A stretch of DNA of 57,051 bases from a virus. A model generated the notes under the pieces. That model was not told where the DNA came from. It saw nothing but the letters and a program-made list of their open reading frames with translations, and made no database searches. Where the stretch lies: positions 1 through 57,051 of IMG/VR virus record IMGVR_UViG_3300025168_000102. One strand, 5' to 3'. A program made the position numbers and the translations under genes. Shown here piece by piece: positions 1-9,746 of this stretch (position 1 is its first letter; each line of letters begins with the position of its first letter).

Positions 1-459
1 ACAGGTGTTCAAGCTACATATTCTTTTGGCACTTATTCGGTTGGTCAAGGCACAGGAATTACTATAGTTGAGAGTGGTGTAGCAGGGTCTTTTGCTATAG
101 GCACAGGCTATACTGTCTCAGGTGATGCTACTGTTAGTCCTACTGAAGTGGGTAGTGTTTCTTCTAGCTTTAGTATTGGCACTTATGATGTAACAGGTGG
201 CATTAGTTTTAGTGTAACTGGCGTTCAAGCTGCAGGAACAACTGGAACAGAATCAGTAACTGAAGGAACAGGTGTTACTGTTGTAGTAACAGGAGTGCAA
301 GGAGCAGGAGCTATTGGTACTGTATCAGTAGCAAGTATGGTCGTAGGTGTGACAGGAATAGAAATAAGTTCGATAATTAATTCTTCGGTAATTTGGCAAC
401 CTATTGTCCCAAGCCAAAGTCCGAAGTGGATTGAAATTGGAAACAGGGACGCTGCTTGA
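1..459 (+). CDS. Beta-repeat virion protein, 5' end cut by window start
   Basis: The frame is open from base 1 to the stop at 457-459, so only the last 152 residues are seen. They are Gly/Thr/Val/Ser-rich with loose repeats (TGVQA, GTxSV, VTGV) typical of beta-solenoid or Ig-like phage surface proteins. The tail ends IWQPIVPSQSPKWIEI. I recall a W-x-x-I-x-P-x-Q-x-x-x-W-x-x-I ending on tail-tip proteins of marine phages, just before fibre genes, and the next gene here is a fibre. Function beyond a structural tail role is inference. Confidence 0.6.
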   Translation, partial: TGVQATYSFGTYSVGQGTGITIVESGVAGSFAIGTGYTVSGDATVSPTEVGSVSSSFSIGTYDVTGGISFSVTGVQAAGTTGTESVTEGTGVTVVVTGVQGAGAIGTVSVASMVVGVTGIEISSIINSSVIWQPIVPSQSPKWIEIGNRDAA

Positions 460-469
460 GGAGTTAAAT

Positions 470-1708
470 ATGGCAAGCACATACACTACTAATTTTGGCA
501 TTGAAGAAATGGGAAGCGGCGACCAGTCTGGCGCATGGGGCGTTACGACTAATTTTAACCTTGATATACTAGATCGTATTGCTGCTTATAAATCTGTAAC
601 AATTTCTAGTACTTCTCATACGTTAACTGTTAGAGAAACTTCTCCTGATAGCGGTACATCTAATGTACAAGATGGGATGTTCCGTGTAATTAAGTTTGTA
701 GATGGTGGTGATATAGGAGGTAATTGCACAGTAACGGTTGCTCCTAACACGACTACAGCTTGGTTTATATTTGAAAATGCATTATCTGCAAGTCGCACTA
801 TAGATATATCTCAGGGTTCTGGTTCTAACGTCACTATCCAAAATGGCAAGAATGTTGTTGTGTATTGTGATGGTGGTGGAGGAACAGCGGCTGTTGCAAA
901 TGCTTTAGGAGATTTGCAGATTGGAACTCTTGAAGTTACTGGAGCAGGAGCTATTGATGGTAATGCTACTGTAGGTGGAACCTTAGGTGTAACGGGTAAT
1001 ACAACTTTAAGCGGAACACTAGGAGTAAGTGCAGCTACAACTTTAAGCACTACTTTGGGTGTTACAAGTTTAATTACAGGAAGTGCAGGGGCTTCTTTGG
1101 ATAAAGAAGATTCTGGAACGACTACAGTGTTATACCCACTTGATGTTAAAAGAACCTCTTCAGGAACTCCTGCTGCTGGCATTGGTGTAGGTATGCAGTT
1201 TATAACTGAAACTGCTGGAGGCAACAATGAAACAGGCGGTGCTATTGAATCTTTAACTACAGATGTTAGTTCTACAGCAGAAGATTTTGATATGGTTTTT
1301 AAAACTATGTTAGCTGGAGCAACTGCTGCAGAAAAGTTAAGAATTAAATCTTCTGGGAAAGTTGCTTTTGCAAATAGCGCTTACGCTAGTGTTCAAGTTA
1401 GTGGTTCTGCCAGTGGTTCAACTGTTTTAGATTTTGATACTTATCAGAATTTTTTCCTAACAGCAGGAGGAAATGTAACCTTGGCTAATCCTACAACGGA
1501 AAGTATTGGTCAATCAGGAGTAATTGTATTTGCTCAAGATGGCACAGGGTCTCGTACTTTGTCTTTAGGTACTCAGTATTACGCACCTAGTGGAACTTTA
1601 ACAATTTCAACTGCGGCTTCAGCAGTTGATATTATTCCTTACTTTGTTTGGGCTGCAGATAAAATCGCACTTGGTACTCCACAATTAGCCTTAGCAAATG
1701 TAACTTAG
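470..1708 (+). CDS. Tail fibre protein with shared C-terminal domain
   Basis: 412 residues. The ATG at 470 has TGAGGAG at 457-463, so I prefer it to the TTG at 404 that overlaps the previous gene. The first 130 residues (GSGDQSGAWG, then a Tyr/Thr-rich strand region) resemble the start of the fibre at 6196 (DGENANTWGQ). A central region of short GT(L/T)GV-type repeats, residues about 150-210, looks like a trimeric fibre shaft. The last 90 residues (NFFLTAG...QDGTGSRTL...AVDIIPYFV) match the C termini of the fibres at 6196 and 54934. Likely a receptor-binding or fibre-shaft protein; the receptor cannot be told from sequence. Confidence 0.6.
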   Translation: MASTYTTNFGIEEMGSGDQSGAWGVTTNFNLDILDRIAAYKSVTISSTSHTLTVRETSPDSGTSNVQDGMFRVIKFVDGGDIGGNCTVTVAPNTTTAWFIFENALSASRTIDISQGSGSNVTIQNGKNVVVYCDGGGGTAAVANALGDLQIGTLEVTGAGAIDGNATVGGTLGVTGNTTLSGTLGVSAATTLSTTLGVTSLITGSAGASLDKEDSGTTTVLYPLDVKRTSSGTPAAGIGVGMQFITETAGGNNETGGAIESLTTDVSSTAEDFDMVFKTMLAGATAAEKLRIKSSGKVAFANSAYASVQVSGSASGSTVLDFDTYQNFFLTAGGNVTLANPTTESIGQSGVIVFAQDGTGSRTLSLGTQYYAPSGTLTISTAASAVDIIPYFVWAADKIALGTPQLALANVT

Positions 1709-1717
1709 GATTTAATT

Positions 1718-2512
1718 ATGTCGGGACCTTTTGGATCAAATCAATTTTTTGGAGTTAGTAGTAGCAGTGATGCATATTCTGTTACTAACTCTTGTATATT
1801 TAATGAAGTTGACAGTTGTTATATGCATCGAACACCAGGTGGTGATGGCAATCGTACAACATGGACTTTAAGTACATGGTATAAAAGAGGTAGGATAGAA
1901 ACTGCTGGTGATTATGATTATAAATGGTTTCTCTTTGCTGATAATACAGGTGGATATGGGGATGGTTTGAGATGGAGAACCTATCAACTTGAATCTACTT
2001 TTACTCCTTCAGGGGCTGACGGATCAGCAGGAAAATTACAAACTACTCAAACTTTTCTCGACTGTGGAGCATGGTATCATCTTGTTCAATCTGTAGATAC
2101 AACTCAAGCTATGTCGTTAAATAGAGTAAAGTTATATGTAAACGGTATTCAAATGTCAAATTTTGGAACTGAAACTTACCCAGCTTTAAATTATGCTAGT
2201 GGTGTTAATAGTACAGACCCTCAACAAGTAGGAGGTTCTCCTAATCGTAGTGGACAATATCAAGATGGATATATGGCTGAAACTATTATGATTGATGGAT
2301 TACAATTACCTCCTAGTAGTTTTGGAGAATATACTTCTACTGGAATTTGGAGGCCTATAGACCCTTCAGGTTTAACTTTTGGTACAAATGGCTTCTATTT
2401 TAAATATAACGATTCGTCTGCATTAGGAACAGATTCTAGCGGTAATGGTAATAATTTTACAACAAGTGGTTTAACAACTGCAAATCAATCAATTGATACT
2501 CCAAGTAGTTAA
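1718..2512 (+). CDS. LamG/concanavalin-like tail protein
   Basis: 264 residues. The core is a LamG-like jelly roll: WTLSTWYKRG, then AWYHLVQSVDTTQAM, LYVNGIQ and the closing GYMAETIMIDG strand (residues about 45-195). It ends GNNFTTSGLTT...DTPSS. The next gene begins with the SPRY-like domain that follows LamG inside the 1023-residue protein, so this protein and the start of its neighbour together make one LamG-SPRY unit divided by a stop. Bases 1775-1961 recur at 56865-57051 with two mismatches. Probably a fibre-borne carbohydrate- or surface-binding protein. The LamG fold is recognised from motif spacing, not a search. Confidence 0.6.
   Translation: MSGPFGSNQFFGVSSSSDAYSVTNSCIFNEVDSCYMHRTPGGDGNRTTWTLSTWYKRGRIETAGDYDYKWFLFADNTGGYGDGLRWRTYQLESTFTPSGADGSAGKLQTTQTFLDCGAWYHLVQSVDTTQAMSLNRVKLYVNGIQMSNFGTETYPALNYASGVNSTDPQQVGGSPNRSGQYQDGYMAETIMIDGLQLPPSSFGEYTSTGIWRPIDPSGLTFGTNGFYFKYNDSSALGTDSSGNGNNFTTSGLTTANQSIDTPSS
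1775..1961 (+). repeat. LamG cassette repeat, copy 1 (copy 2 at 56865-57051)
   Basis: 187 bases match 56865-57051 at a constant offset of 55090 with two differences, at 1798 (A to G, Ile to Met) and 1834 (A to T, silent). The match begins sharply at TATTCTGTTACT; the upstream bases and gene starts are unrelated. Copy 2 runs off the window, so the full repeat length is unknown. Confidence 0.95.
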
Positions 2513-2524
2513 GAGGAAATAAAT

Positions 2525-5500
2525 ATGGTAAGTTACTGTACATGGGATGATAATAATAGACAAGTACCTAACGGTAATACTATTGTATTATCTAAAGGAA
2601 ATTTACAAGCAGTTCAAGGAAGTGCTTCCAATCAAAGTGTAAAATCTACATTCCCATTTCATGGAAAACAATACATAGAAGTAAAAATGATTAGTAATTC
2701 TAGTTCAGTAGGTTCTAGACAAAGTATAGGAATTATAGAGTACAATGCAAATTTAGAGAATGGCTATACCCCAAGTAGTAATTCAACATTTTCAGGAATA
2801 GTTTTCCCTCGTTTAACACCTTATTCAGATGGCAGTGCTGGATCAGTAGGGGCTGATTTAACAGATGGACAAACGATATGTTTAGCTTATTCAGAAGACG
2901 ATCAGAAGTGGTGGTATAGAGTTAATGATGGAGCATGGATTGGAGGGGGTGATCCTACAGTACCAGGTTCAACTCCTTCTGGTACGTTTACATCAGGGAA
3001 AACATATCTTTGGATAAATCATTTATATGATTCTAGTGATGAAAATATAACTGACTTCGGATCAAATAGTTATGCTTATACTCCTCCAAGTGGATATTTA
3101 GCAGTAAACGCAGCTAACTTACCTGCTCCTACAATACCTGATCCTAGTCTTCATTTCTCAGGAATAGGGTATACTGGTAATGGAACTGCTCAACGTATAG
3201 GAAACTTTATTCCATTTACTGATAGTAATACCGTTAGTAATTCTGGTAGATTAGATACAGGTAGCAGTCAATATTTAAGTAAAACTTTTGCAGGAGCAGG
3301 TAATAACAAAATAGGATCAATAAGTTTTTGGATTAAAAGAGGAAAACTTGGTACTGATCAACAACTTTTTCATTGCGGTACTGGTGGTTCAAGTCAAATT
3401 AGATTCAGTGCTAATAATACATTATATTTTCGTTTAGAAGATTCATCAGGAAGTGCAGTAGGGCAAAGAACATCAACTAGAACATTTGAAATGACAGATA
3501 CTTGGTATCATATGTTATTTACTTTTGATTGTGCAGCAGGAACGATGCAAATATATGTTGATGGTCTTGAATTAACTGCGTTTAGTGCCTCCACTGGACC
3601 AAGTGATACTGCTAGTACTTTTAGTTCAGCGGCTGCTCATTATATAGGATCAACTCATGCTCCTGCTGATTATTTAGATGGGTACTTAGCAGAATATGTT
3701 TATGTTGATGGAACTAAATTAACACCTTCTTCTTTTGGTCAGACAGATACTGCAACTAATCGTTGGATACCTAAAGCTATTACAGGTTTAACTTTTGGAA
3801 CTAATGGTTTTTATTTTAATATGGCATCTGGAACTGCTTTAGGAAATGATGTTAGTGGAAATAATAATGATTGGGCAATGAATGGAATGGATACCACGAA
3901 TGGTTCCAATCAGATGTACGATACTCCTACACAAAACTTTCCTACTTATAGCCGTAATAGTGTATTCAGTGATAGTAGCCTTACCGAAGGTAATACTACA
4001 GTTAAATTAGTTACTGCTAATGCAGATAACTGTTCAATTCTACAAGCAGCTATTCCTTCTTCAGGAGTATATTACTGGGAAGTCTTGGCTTTAAATACAG
4101 GCAGTATGTATTTTGGTGTGTCTTACAATGATAACACTTTAAGTGCTAGTGCTTTTAATCAAAGTTGGCTTATTGGAATGAACGGTAAAAGATACGATCC
4201 TTCAACAGGAAGTGGTACAGCTTTATTTGCTTCTTTGTCTGCTGGGGATATGATAGGCATGGCTTACAACGGCAATTTAGGAGCTTTGTATTATTCTATT
4301 AATGGTGCTTGGATGGATGCTGTTGGAGGTCTAGGTAACTCTGCTACCGTTAAAGCAGAAATTGAAGCAGGAACAGCAACTACAAATGCTATTTTTGTAA
4401 ATGTTTTTCAACCTACTTTAGTAGGGGTTAATAACATTACGGCAACAAGTGTATTAATGCCAGCCGTTTTAGATACAAGTTATGGAGCTATGACTACATT
4501 AGGTTCTACTGCTAATACAGGATCATGGATGTACTTAGATAGTGGAGCTTTAACTTTTAATGTAACTGCTGGTGGATTTTTTCAATCAACAACAATACCA
4601 AGTAATGCTGTATCTCTTAGTCAAGATAATTTATTAGCAAGTGAGGCTGGTATAACAGCATTCAATCTAATTAAATCTACAAGTGCAGCAACTAATAATT
4701 TAATTAGTGATAGACTTACTGGACCTAATAAATTTATGACAACAAAAGGACCAGGTGCTACACAACAAGATTCTAATACTGGGGTAGTAAACTCCTTTCT
4801 ACAAGATGGTGTACAGATTGGAGAATATGCTGATATCAATACTGATAATGCTTTATATAATTCTTTTAACTGGGCAGGAGGGGGAGCAGGTGCAACCTCT
4901 TCTCCAGCAGGAACTATAGCTTCAACTGTAACAGTTAATACAACTGCTGGTTTTAGTGTTATTACCTACACAGGAAGTGGAAGTGCAGGTACTATAGGTC
5001 ATGGGTTAGGTGTTGCTCCTGCATGTATTTTGTTAGCAATGAGAAGTAATGCTTATGGTTGGGTTATATACCATCAAGAGTTAGGAAACACTTCATTTAT
5101 TCGTCCCTTCAAACCTGATGCCGTAGTAACAGGTTCTACTTTTTGGAATAGCACAACTCCAATTGCTAATACTTTTAGTGTGGGTACAGATGCAACAGTG
5201 AATGAATCTAGTTCTACATTTGTTGCATTTGCTTTTACAGAGATTGCTGGGTACTCAAAGTTTGGAACTTACATCGGAAATGGAAATGCTGTAGGACCAT
5301 ATATTTATTGTGGTTTTCGGCCTGAACTTGTTATATATAAAAATTCTTCAGCTGCTAGTACTAATTGGATACAGTCAAGTACAGTTGACTATCCAGCAGG
5401 TAATCCTGTAACGAATGCTGTTTTCCCTAATCTAGCTAGTGCTGCATCTTCTAGAGAAATGAGCATTTATTCTAACGGATTTAAAATAACTAATAGTAAT

Positions 5501-5596
5501 TCTGATGCTAATGGAGATGGTAATACTCTTATTTTTATGGCATGGGCAAAATATCCTTTTGGTGGGTCGGGTGTTACACAAGGAACGGCAAGATAA
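2525..5596 (+). CDS. Large modular tail protein: SPRY-like, LamG, SPRY-like, C-terminal domain
   Basis: 1023 residues, start supported by AGAGGAAATAAAT before the ATG. Modules in order: an SPRY/B30.2-like domain at residues about 15-200 (YIEVKM, SIGII, GQTICLAYSEDDQKWWYRVNDG); a LamG-like domain at about 245-420 (SISFWIKRG, TWYHMLFTFD, MQIYVDGLEL, YLAEYVYVDG); a second SPRY-like domain at about 470-640 (YYWEVLALN, FGVSY, GDMIGMAYNG, LYYSINGAW); and a C-terminal domain (SVITYTGSGSAGTIGHGLG, ILLAMRSNAYGWVIYH) of a type I recall from marine phage tails. It is the second half of a tandem LamG-SPRY duplication. Likely an adhesin or fibre; binding specificity unknown. Confidence 0.6.
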   Translation: MVSYCTWDDNNRQVPNGNTIVLSKGNLQAVQGSASNQSVKSTFPFHGKQYIEVKMISNSSSVGSRQSIGIIEYNANLENGYTPSSNSTFSGIVFPRLTPYSDGSAGSVGADLTDGQTICLAYSEDDQKWWYRVNDGAWIGGGDPTVPGSTPSGTFTSGKTYLWINHLYDSSDENITDFGSNSYAYTPPSGYLAVNAANLPAPTIPDPSLHFSGIGYTGNGTAQRIGNFIPFTDSNTVSNSGRLDTGSSQYLSKTFAGAGNNKIGSISFWIKRGKLGTDQQLFHCGTGGSSQIRFSANNTLYFRLEDSSGSAVGQRTSTRTFEMTDTWYHMLFTFDCAAGTMQIYVDGLELTAFSASTGPSDTASTFSSAAAHYIGSTHAPADYLDGYLAEYVYVDGTKLTPSSFGQTDTATNRWIPKAITGLTFGTNGFYFNMASGTALGNDVSGNNNDWAMNGMDTTNGSNQMYDTPTQNFPTYSRNSVFSDSSLTEGNTTVKLVTANADNCSILQAAIPSSGVYYWEVLALNTGSMYFGVSYNDNTLSASAFNQSWLIGMNGKRYDPSTGSGTALFASLSAGDMIGMAYNGNLGALYYSINGAWMDAVGGLGNSATVKAEIEAGTATTNAIFVNVFQPTLVGVNNITATSVLMPAVLDTSYGAMTTLGSTANTGSWMYLDSGALTFNVTAGGFFQSTTIPSNAVSLSQDNLLASEAGITAFNLIKSTSAATNNLISDRLTGPNKFMTTKGPGATQQDSNTGVVNSFLQDGVQIGEYADINTDNALYNSFNWAGGGAGATSSPAGTIASTVTVNTTAGFSVITYTGSGSAGTIGHGLGVAPACILLAMRSNAYGWVIYHQELGNTSFIRPFKPDAVVTGSTFWNSTTPIANTFSVGTDATVNESSSTFVAFAFTEIAGYSKFGTYIGNGNAVGPYIYCGFRPELVIYKNSSAASTNWIQSSTVDYPAGNPVTNAVFPNLASAASSREMSIYSNGFKITNSNSDANGDGNTLIFMAWAKYPFGGSGVTQGTAR

Positions 5597-5621
5597 AATT
5601 AATACATAGGAGAAAGAAACA

Positions 5622-6185
5622 ATGTATGCTATTGTAAAAGCAGATCAAGTTATAAAAATATTAAATGGAGGGCAAGCTTATGTGACAGAAGATGGCACAC
5701 AGCATCCGTCTAATATATTTAAATTGTGGGAAACATCAAAATTAAATGAAATTGGAATCTATCCGATTGAAGAACAAAATTTAAGTTTAGATTCTAAAAC
5801 AGAAATAAGAACAAATACTATAGAATATAAAATTAATTCTAATACTGTTACATCGATTAAATCTAAAAAAGATAGGGATTTTAATGAAGTTAAAATAAAT
5901 GAACTTAAAGATATTAATCAAATACAAAATAATTTACTATCACCTACAGATTGGTATTACATTAGAAAGATAGATAAGTCTACAGCTATTCCCTCTGATG
6001 TTCAAAAGTATAGAGATGATATACGGACAGCAGGAGATAGTATGATTAAAGCTATTACGGATGCATCTGATAAAGAAGCATTTCAAAAACTATATCCAGT
6101 ATGGGCAGTAACTGATGAAGGTGATCAAATTAATACTGGTGGTATATTAGGTATATGGCCTGACTTAAAAGATTATAATTTATAG
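5622..6185 (+). CDS. Putative tail fibre assembly chaperone
   Basis: 187 residues, with TAGGAG 9-10 bases before the ATG. The N-terminal part (IVKADQVIKI, FKLWETSKLNEIGIYPIEE) looks like the small domain found before DUF4376 or Tfa-type fibre chaperones. The C-terminal part is helical (NELKDINQIQNNLLSPTDWYYIRK, AIPSDVQKYRDDIR), the usual 'LspTDWy.iR' helix of phage fibre accessory proteins. It sits between two fibre genes, as such chaperones do. It would act in the host cytoplasm and need not be in the virion. Confidence 0.55.
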   Translation: MYAIVKADQVIKILNGGQAYVTEDGTQHPSNIFKLWETSKLNEIGIYPIEEQNLSLDSKTEIRTNTIEYKINSNTVTSIKSKKDRDFNEVKINELKDINQIQNNLLSPTDWYYIRKIDKSTAIPSDVQKYRDDIRTAGDSMIKAITDASDKEAFQKLYPVWAVTDEGDQINTGGILGIWPDLKDYNL

Positions 6186-6195
6186 GAGATAAAGA

Positions 6196-7320
6196 ATGTC
6201 ATCAACTTATACATCACGGATAAAATTAGAACTACAAGCTGATGGCGAAAATGCTAACACTTGGGGACAACGATTAAATAATAATGTTATTCAATTAGTA
6301 GATGATGCTGTTGCAGCTTATACAACTATTTCAATTGGCAGTGCAAGTTATACACTTACAAATAATGATGGAGCTTCTGATGAAGCTAGAAGTGCAATAT
6401 TAGAATTTACTGGAGTTGTATCTGTATCTATTAATGTTATTATCCCTAGTCAATCTAAATTTTACTTAGTACGAGATAAAACTACTAGACAAAGTAATGC
6501 TTCTTATGTATTACAAACTGCTGGTAATGCAGGAATTAGTCCTCCTGTAAGTTCTCGTGGAATATTTTTCTGTGACGGTGTAAATATCCATCAGTTTAAT
6601 GCTTCTGGTTTAGGGCTTGGAACAGCAGCAGATTTTAATGCTACTAATACTTCTATTACGGCAACGGCTGATGTAGATTCTAGTGGAGGAATTAATGCTA
6701 CCACAATTGTAAGTCTTGATAATGTAACTTTGAGTATAATAGCAGGATATACCATGCATGGTACATCTGTTAAAGCTAATACTCATGTTGTTAGTCGAGA
6801 AACTGCTACAGCTATTACAGTTAATTTAGCTCAAACAATAGCTGATGATACTAACTTAACATTTAAAAATCCTGTAAGTGCTCAAGATATTCCTAATGTT
6901 TCTGTGGCTGATGCTCGTTATGTTCGGGTATCTGCAGCTGATACAATTAGAGGAGCTAAAACATATACAAGTATAAATACTTTTGGTGGTCAAGTTGTTG
7001 GTACTCCTAAGACTGTTACTTATACAACATCTTTAACTTTAGATTTAAATGAAGCTTGTAACTTTATTTGTAGTTTATCAGCTAGTGATGTAAGTATTGG
7101 AAATCCTTCTAATGCTGTACCCGGACAATCAGGAACAATTTATTTAATTCAAAATGTTTCAGGATCACATGCAGCAACATATGGAAGTGCTTGGAAATTT
7201 GTAGGAGCTAGTGTACCTAATTTATCTACAGCAGTTAGTGCAGTTGATCTATTAGTGTATAATGTTCGATCAGCTACAACTATTGATTCTATTATCCTTC
7301 ACAACTTTGGAAGACCTTAA
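6196..7320 (+). CDS. Tail fibre protein (paralogue of 470 in both ends)
   Basis: 374 residues, start supported by TAGGAGATAAAG. The N terminus (KLELQADGENANTWGQRLNNNV, then ISIGSASYTLTNNDG) is the virion-attachment type seen also at 470. The centre contains ADARYVR, a frequent fibre motif. The final 90 residues (NPSNAVPGQSGTIYLIQN...GSAWKFVGA...AVDLLVYNV) are the C-terminal domain shared with 470 and 54934. Likely a second fibre or a distal fibre subunit. Confidence 0.6.
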   Translation: MSSTYTSRIKLELQADGENANTWGQRLNNNVIQLVDDAVAAYTTISIGSASYTLTNNDGASDEARSAILEFTGVVSVSINVIIPSQSKFYLVRDKTTRQSNASYVLQTAGNAGISPPVSSRGIFFCDGVNIHQFNASGLGLGTAADFNATNTSITATADVDSSGGINATTIVSLDNVTLSIIAGYTMHGTSVKANTHVVSRETATAITVNLAQTIADDTNLTFKNPVSAQDIPNVSVADARYVRVSAADTIRGAKTYTSINTFGGQVVGTPKTVTYTTSLTLDLNEACNFICSLSASDVSIGNPSNAVPGQSGTIYLIQNVSGSHAATYGSAWKFVGASVPNLSTAVSAVDLLVYNVRSATTIDSIILHNFGRP

Positions 7321-9471
7321 ATGTCATCTATGGGTTCTAAGTATGTTAAATTAAATTTTAGGCCTGGATTTCATCGGGAGACAACTCGTTATGCCGAAGA
7401 GGGGTCATGGTATGATGGAGATCGAGTTCGATTTAGAGCAGGAAGACCAGAGAATTTAAGAGGGTATTCTCAACTTAGTACAACTTCTTTTTTAGGAAAT
7501 GCCAGAGATTTATTAACATGGTCTGATAACAGCACTCTCAGACATATGGTATTTGGTACAGATAAAAAACTATATACTTATTATACTGATGATGTTATCT
7601 ATGATATAACACCAATCATAACAAAGACTACGGTAGGAGCAGGAAAGATTGGATCAACATCTGGATCAGTTGTTGTTTCTGTTTCTCAAGCTTCACATAA
7701 TTTATCTCAGGGAGACTTTGTATTATTTACTTCAGTCTCAGATGGAAGTGGTGGGACTATAGGAGGATTAAGTTTAAATAATAAAAATTTTCCTGTATCT
7801 TTAGTTGATATAAATAAATTTATTATTGATGCTTCAAGTGCTGCTACAGGAACAGATACAGGCATAGGAACTTTAAATATTCTATTACCTGTAGGAACAT
7901 CTTCTGCTATTCAAGGATTAGGATATGGTGCTGGAGTTTATAATGCAGCATCGGCAGGAACTCCGGGATATACAAGTGTAGCTTTCTCTAATGCATTTAG
8001 TGTGGTTGGTTCTAATACAAATGTAAGTGTAGCTGAAACAGGTCATAGTCACATAGTAGGAAACTTTGTAGAATTTTCAGATGCAACCACAATTGGTGGG
8101 AATGTAGTATTATCTTCTACGGCTCAAGGTGGTCCTATCTTTCAAATAACAAGTATTCAAACCAATGCATTTAGTTTTACATTATCTTCTATAGCTAATG
8201 CAACAAGTGCAGCTACAGGTACAGCAACAGGATTTTTCTTACCTGTATCAATTACAACAACATTAGGATACAGAGCATGGAATGAACAAGCTGATCAAAG
8301 TGGTATTACTTTTGAGATATCTCAATGGAGTTTAGATAATTGGGGTGAAGATATACTTGCTAACCGTAGGGGTGATGGTATATACTATTATAATGTAGAT
8401 GCTAGTTCAACACCTCAAAGAGCTACGATTGTTTCAGCTAATGATGCACCTACAGATGTTAGAAGTATTTTACTAGGAGATAAAAGACAATTAATTGCAT
8501 TTGGTTGTAGTGTCTATGGTGGAGATTATACTCCAATGGCTGTGAGATGGGCTAACTCAGAAGATTTTAATCAGTGGACACCTTCTGCTACTAATACATC
8601 AGGTGATGTTATATTAACAGATGGAACAGAAATTGTAGGGGCAGTTCGTTCACGTAATGCAATTAATGTGTGGACAGATAATTCTCTATGGTTAATGACT
8701 TTTATTGGTGGTAATGACGTTTTTAGTTTTAAACAGATGGGTACGAACTGTGGTTTAATTGCTCCCCATGCATCCGTTGATTTTGATGGTAGAACCTTTT
8801 GGATGGGAGAAGATAATTTCTATGCATTTGATGGTCAAGTAAGAAATTTAGATTGTACAGTAAAAAGATACATTTTTGATAGAATTAATAAAACTAATAA
8901 GGATAAAGTATATGCAGGGATTAATTCAGAGTTTAAAGAAATTGTCTGGTTATACCCCTCAACAGGACAGAATGAGTGTGATAGCTATGTTATCTTTAAT
9001 CCAGTTGAGAATTATTGGGTATATGGATCAGGATTTTGGACTACCTATTCAGATAAAAGTGTTTTTAATAATACTATTACTACAGGTACATCAACTTCTG
9101 GTAATTCTTATTTGTACAATAATGAGCCAGTAAGTATTTATACAGGAACAAACAATACAGCCTTGACATCTTACTTAGAATCTGCTACATTTGAAATAGA
9201 TGATGGATCAAGAATTATGTTTATGGATAGAATGATACCTGATTTTACTATGGATAATAGTGGGACTTTACAATTTAGTATTACTACTAAACAATATCCT
9301 GCAAATACGTCAATAACAAAAGGACCGTTTGAAATTACACCAACAACTAAAAAAGTAGATTTGAGAGCGAGAGGGAGGGAGGCTGCTATCCGAGTTTCAT
9401 GTGATTCGGTAGGAACTTCATGGAGATATGGCTCTCTTCGATTAGCAGTTCAACCAGATGGGATGCGATAA
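7321..9471 (+). CDS. Large tail/stopper protein, possibly P22 gp10-like
   Basis: 716 residues; the ATG directly follows the previous stop. The start KYVKLNFRPGFHRETTRYAEEGSWYDGDRVRFRAG is a hallmark I associate with a conserved marine podophage structural family near P22 gp10 (Phage_stabilise). The rest is beta-rich with NDAPTDVRSILLGDKRQLIAFG, NDSLWLMTFIGG-like and TFWMGEDNFYAFDG strands, compatible with a propeller or hub. There is no tape measure or tail tube in the window, so a short-tail hub or stopper is the sensible role. The exact family assignment is from memory. Confidence 0.5.
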   Translation: MSSMGSKYVKLNFRPGFHRETTRYAEEGSWYDGDRVRFRAGRPENLRGYSQLSTTSFLGNARDLLTWSDNSTLRHMVFGTDKKLYTYYTDDVIYDITPIITKTTVGAGKIGSTSGSVVVSVSQASHNLSQGDFVLFTSVSDGSGGTIGGLSLNNKNFPVSLVDINKFIIDASSAATGTDTGIGTLNILLPVGTSSAIQGLGYGAGVYNAASAGTPGYTSVAFSNAFSVVGSNTNVSVAETGHSHIVGNFVEFSDATTIGGNVVLSSTAQGGPIFQITSIQTNAFSFTLSSIANATSAATGTATGFFLPVSITTTLGYRAWNEQADQSGITFEISQWSLDNWGEDILANRRGDGIYYYNVDASSTPQRATIVSANDAPTDVRSILLGDKRQLIAFGCSVYGGDYTPMAVRWANSEDFNQWTPSATNTSGDVILTDGTEIVGAVRSRNAINVWTDNSLWLMTFIGGNDVFSFKQMGTNCGLIAPHASVDFDGRTFWMGEDNFYAFDGQVRNLDCTVKRYIFDRINKTNKDKVYAGINSEFKEIVWLYPSTGQNECDSYVIFNPVENYWVYGSGFWTTYSDKSVFNNTITTGTSTSGNSYLYNNEPVSIYTGTNNTALTSYLESATFEIDDGSRIMFMDRMIPDFTMDNSGTLQFSITTKQYPANTSITKGPFEITPTTKKVDLRARGREAAIRVSCDSVGTSWRYGSLRLAVQPDGMR

Positions 9472-9746
9472 TGGCAAGGTATCCTGAAGTTTCATCTTTT
9501 ATTATGGTTGATCTAAAAGAAGAAGAGAGCCGTAATATTTATGGTGAATTAAGAAGCTGGAGTGGAGCTTTAATTAATCAACTTGATACTCGTGATACAG
9601 AAATTAATAGTTCCCCAGCCTCACAAGTACTAACTGTAGTTACAGCTACAGATGTTGGATCTCCTTTAGCAGGAAGTATTATCTTTTCTTTAGGAGAAAG
9701 TAAATTTAAAGGGTATAATGGAACAGCATGGCAGGATCTTACATAA
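9471..9746 (+). CDS. Small virion-region protein
   Basis: 91 residues from the ATG at 9471, which overlaps the TAA of the previous gene (TAATG); an upstream TTG/ATG in frame would overlap that gene by over 50 bases. The N terminus is helical (DLKEEESRNIYGELRSWSGALINQLD); the C terminus is LGESKFKGYNGTAWQDLT, a short beta segment common at the end of phage tail-tip or fibre proteins. Role unknown; position suggests the tail or neck. Confidence 0.6.
   Translation: MARYPEVSSFIMVDLKEEESRNIYGELRSWSGALINQLDTRDTEINSSPASQVLTVVTATDVGSPLAGSIIFSLGESKFKGYNGTAWQDLT

Noticed and set aside
811-1227. Minus-strand 138-codon frame inside the fibre gene
   Set aside because: Pro/Val-rich reading typical of the reverse of Gly/Thr-rich fibre codons; no independent support.
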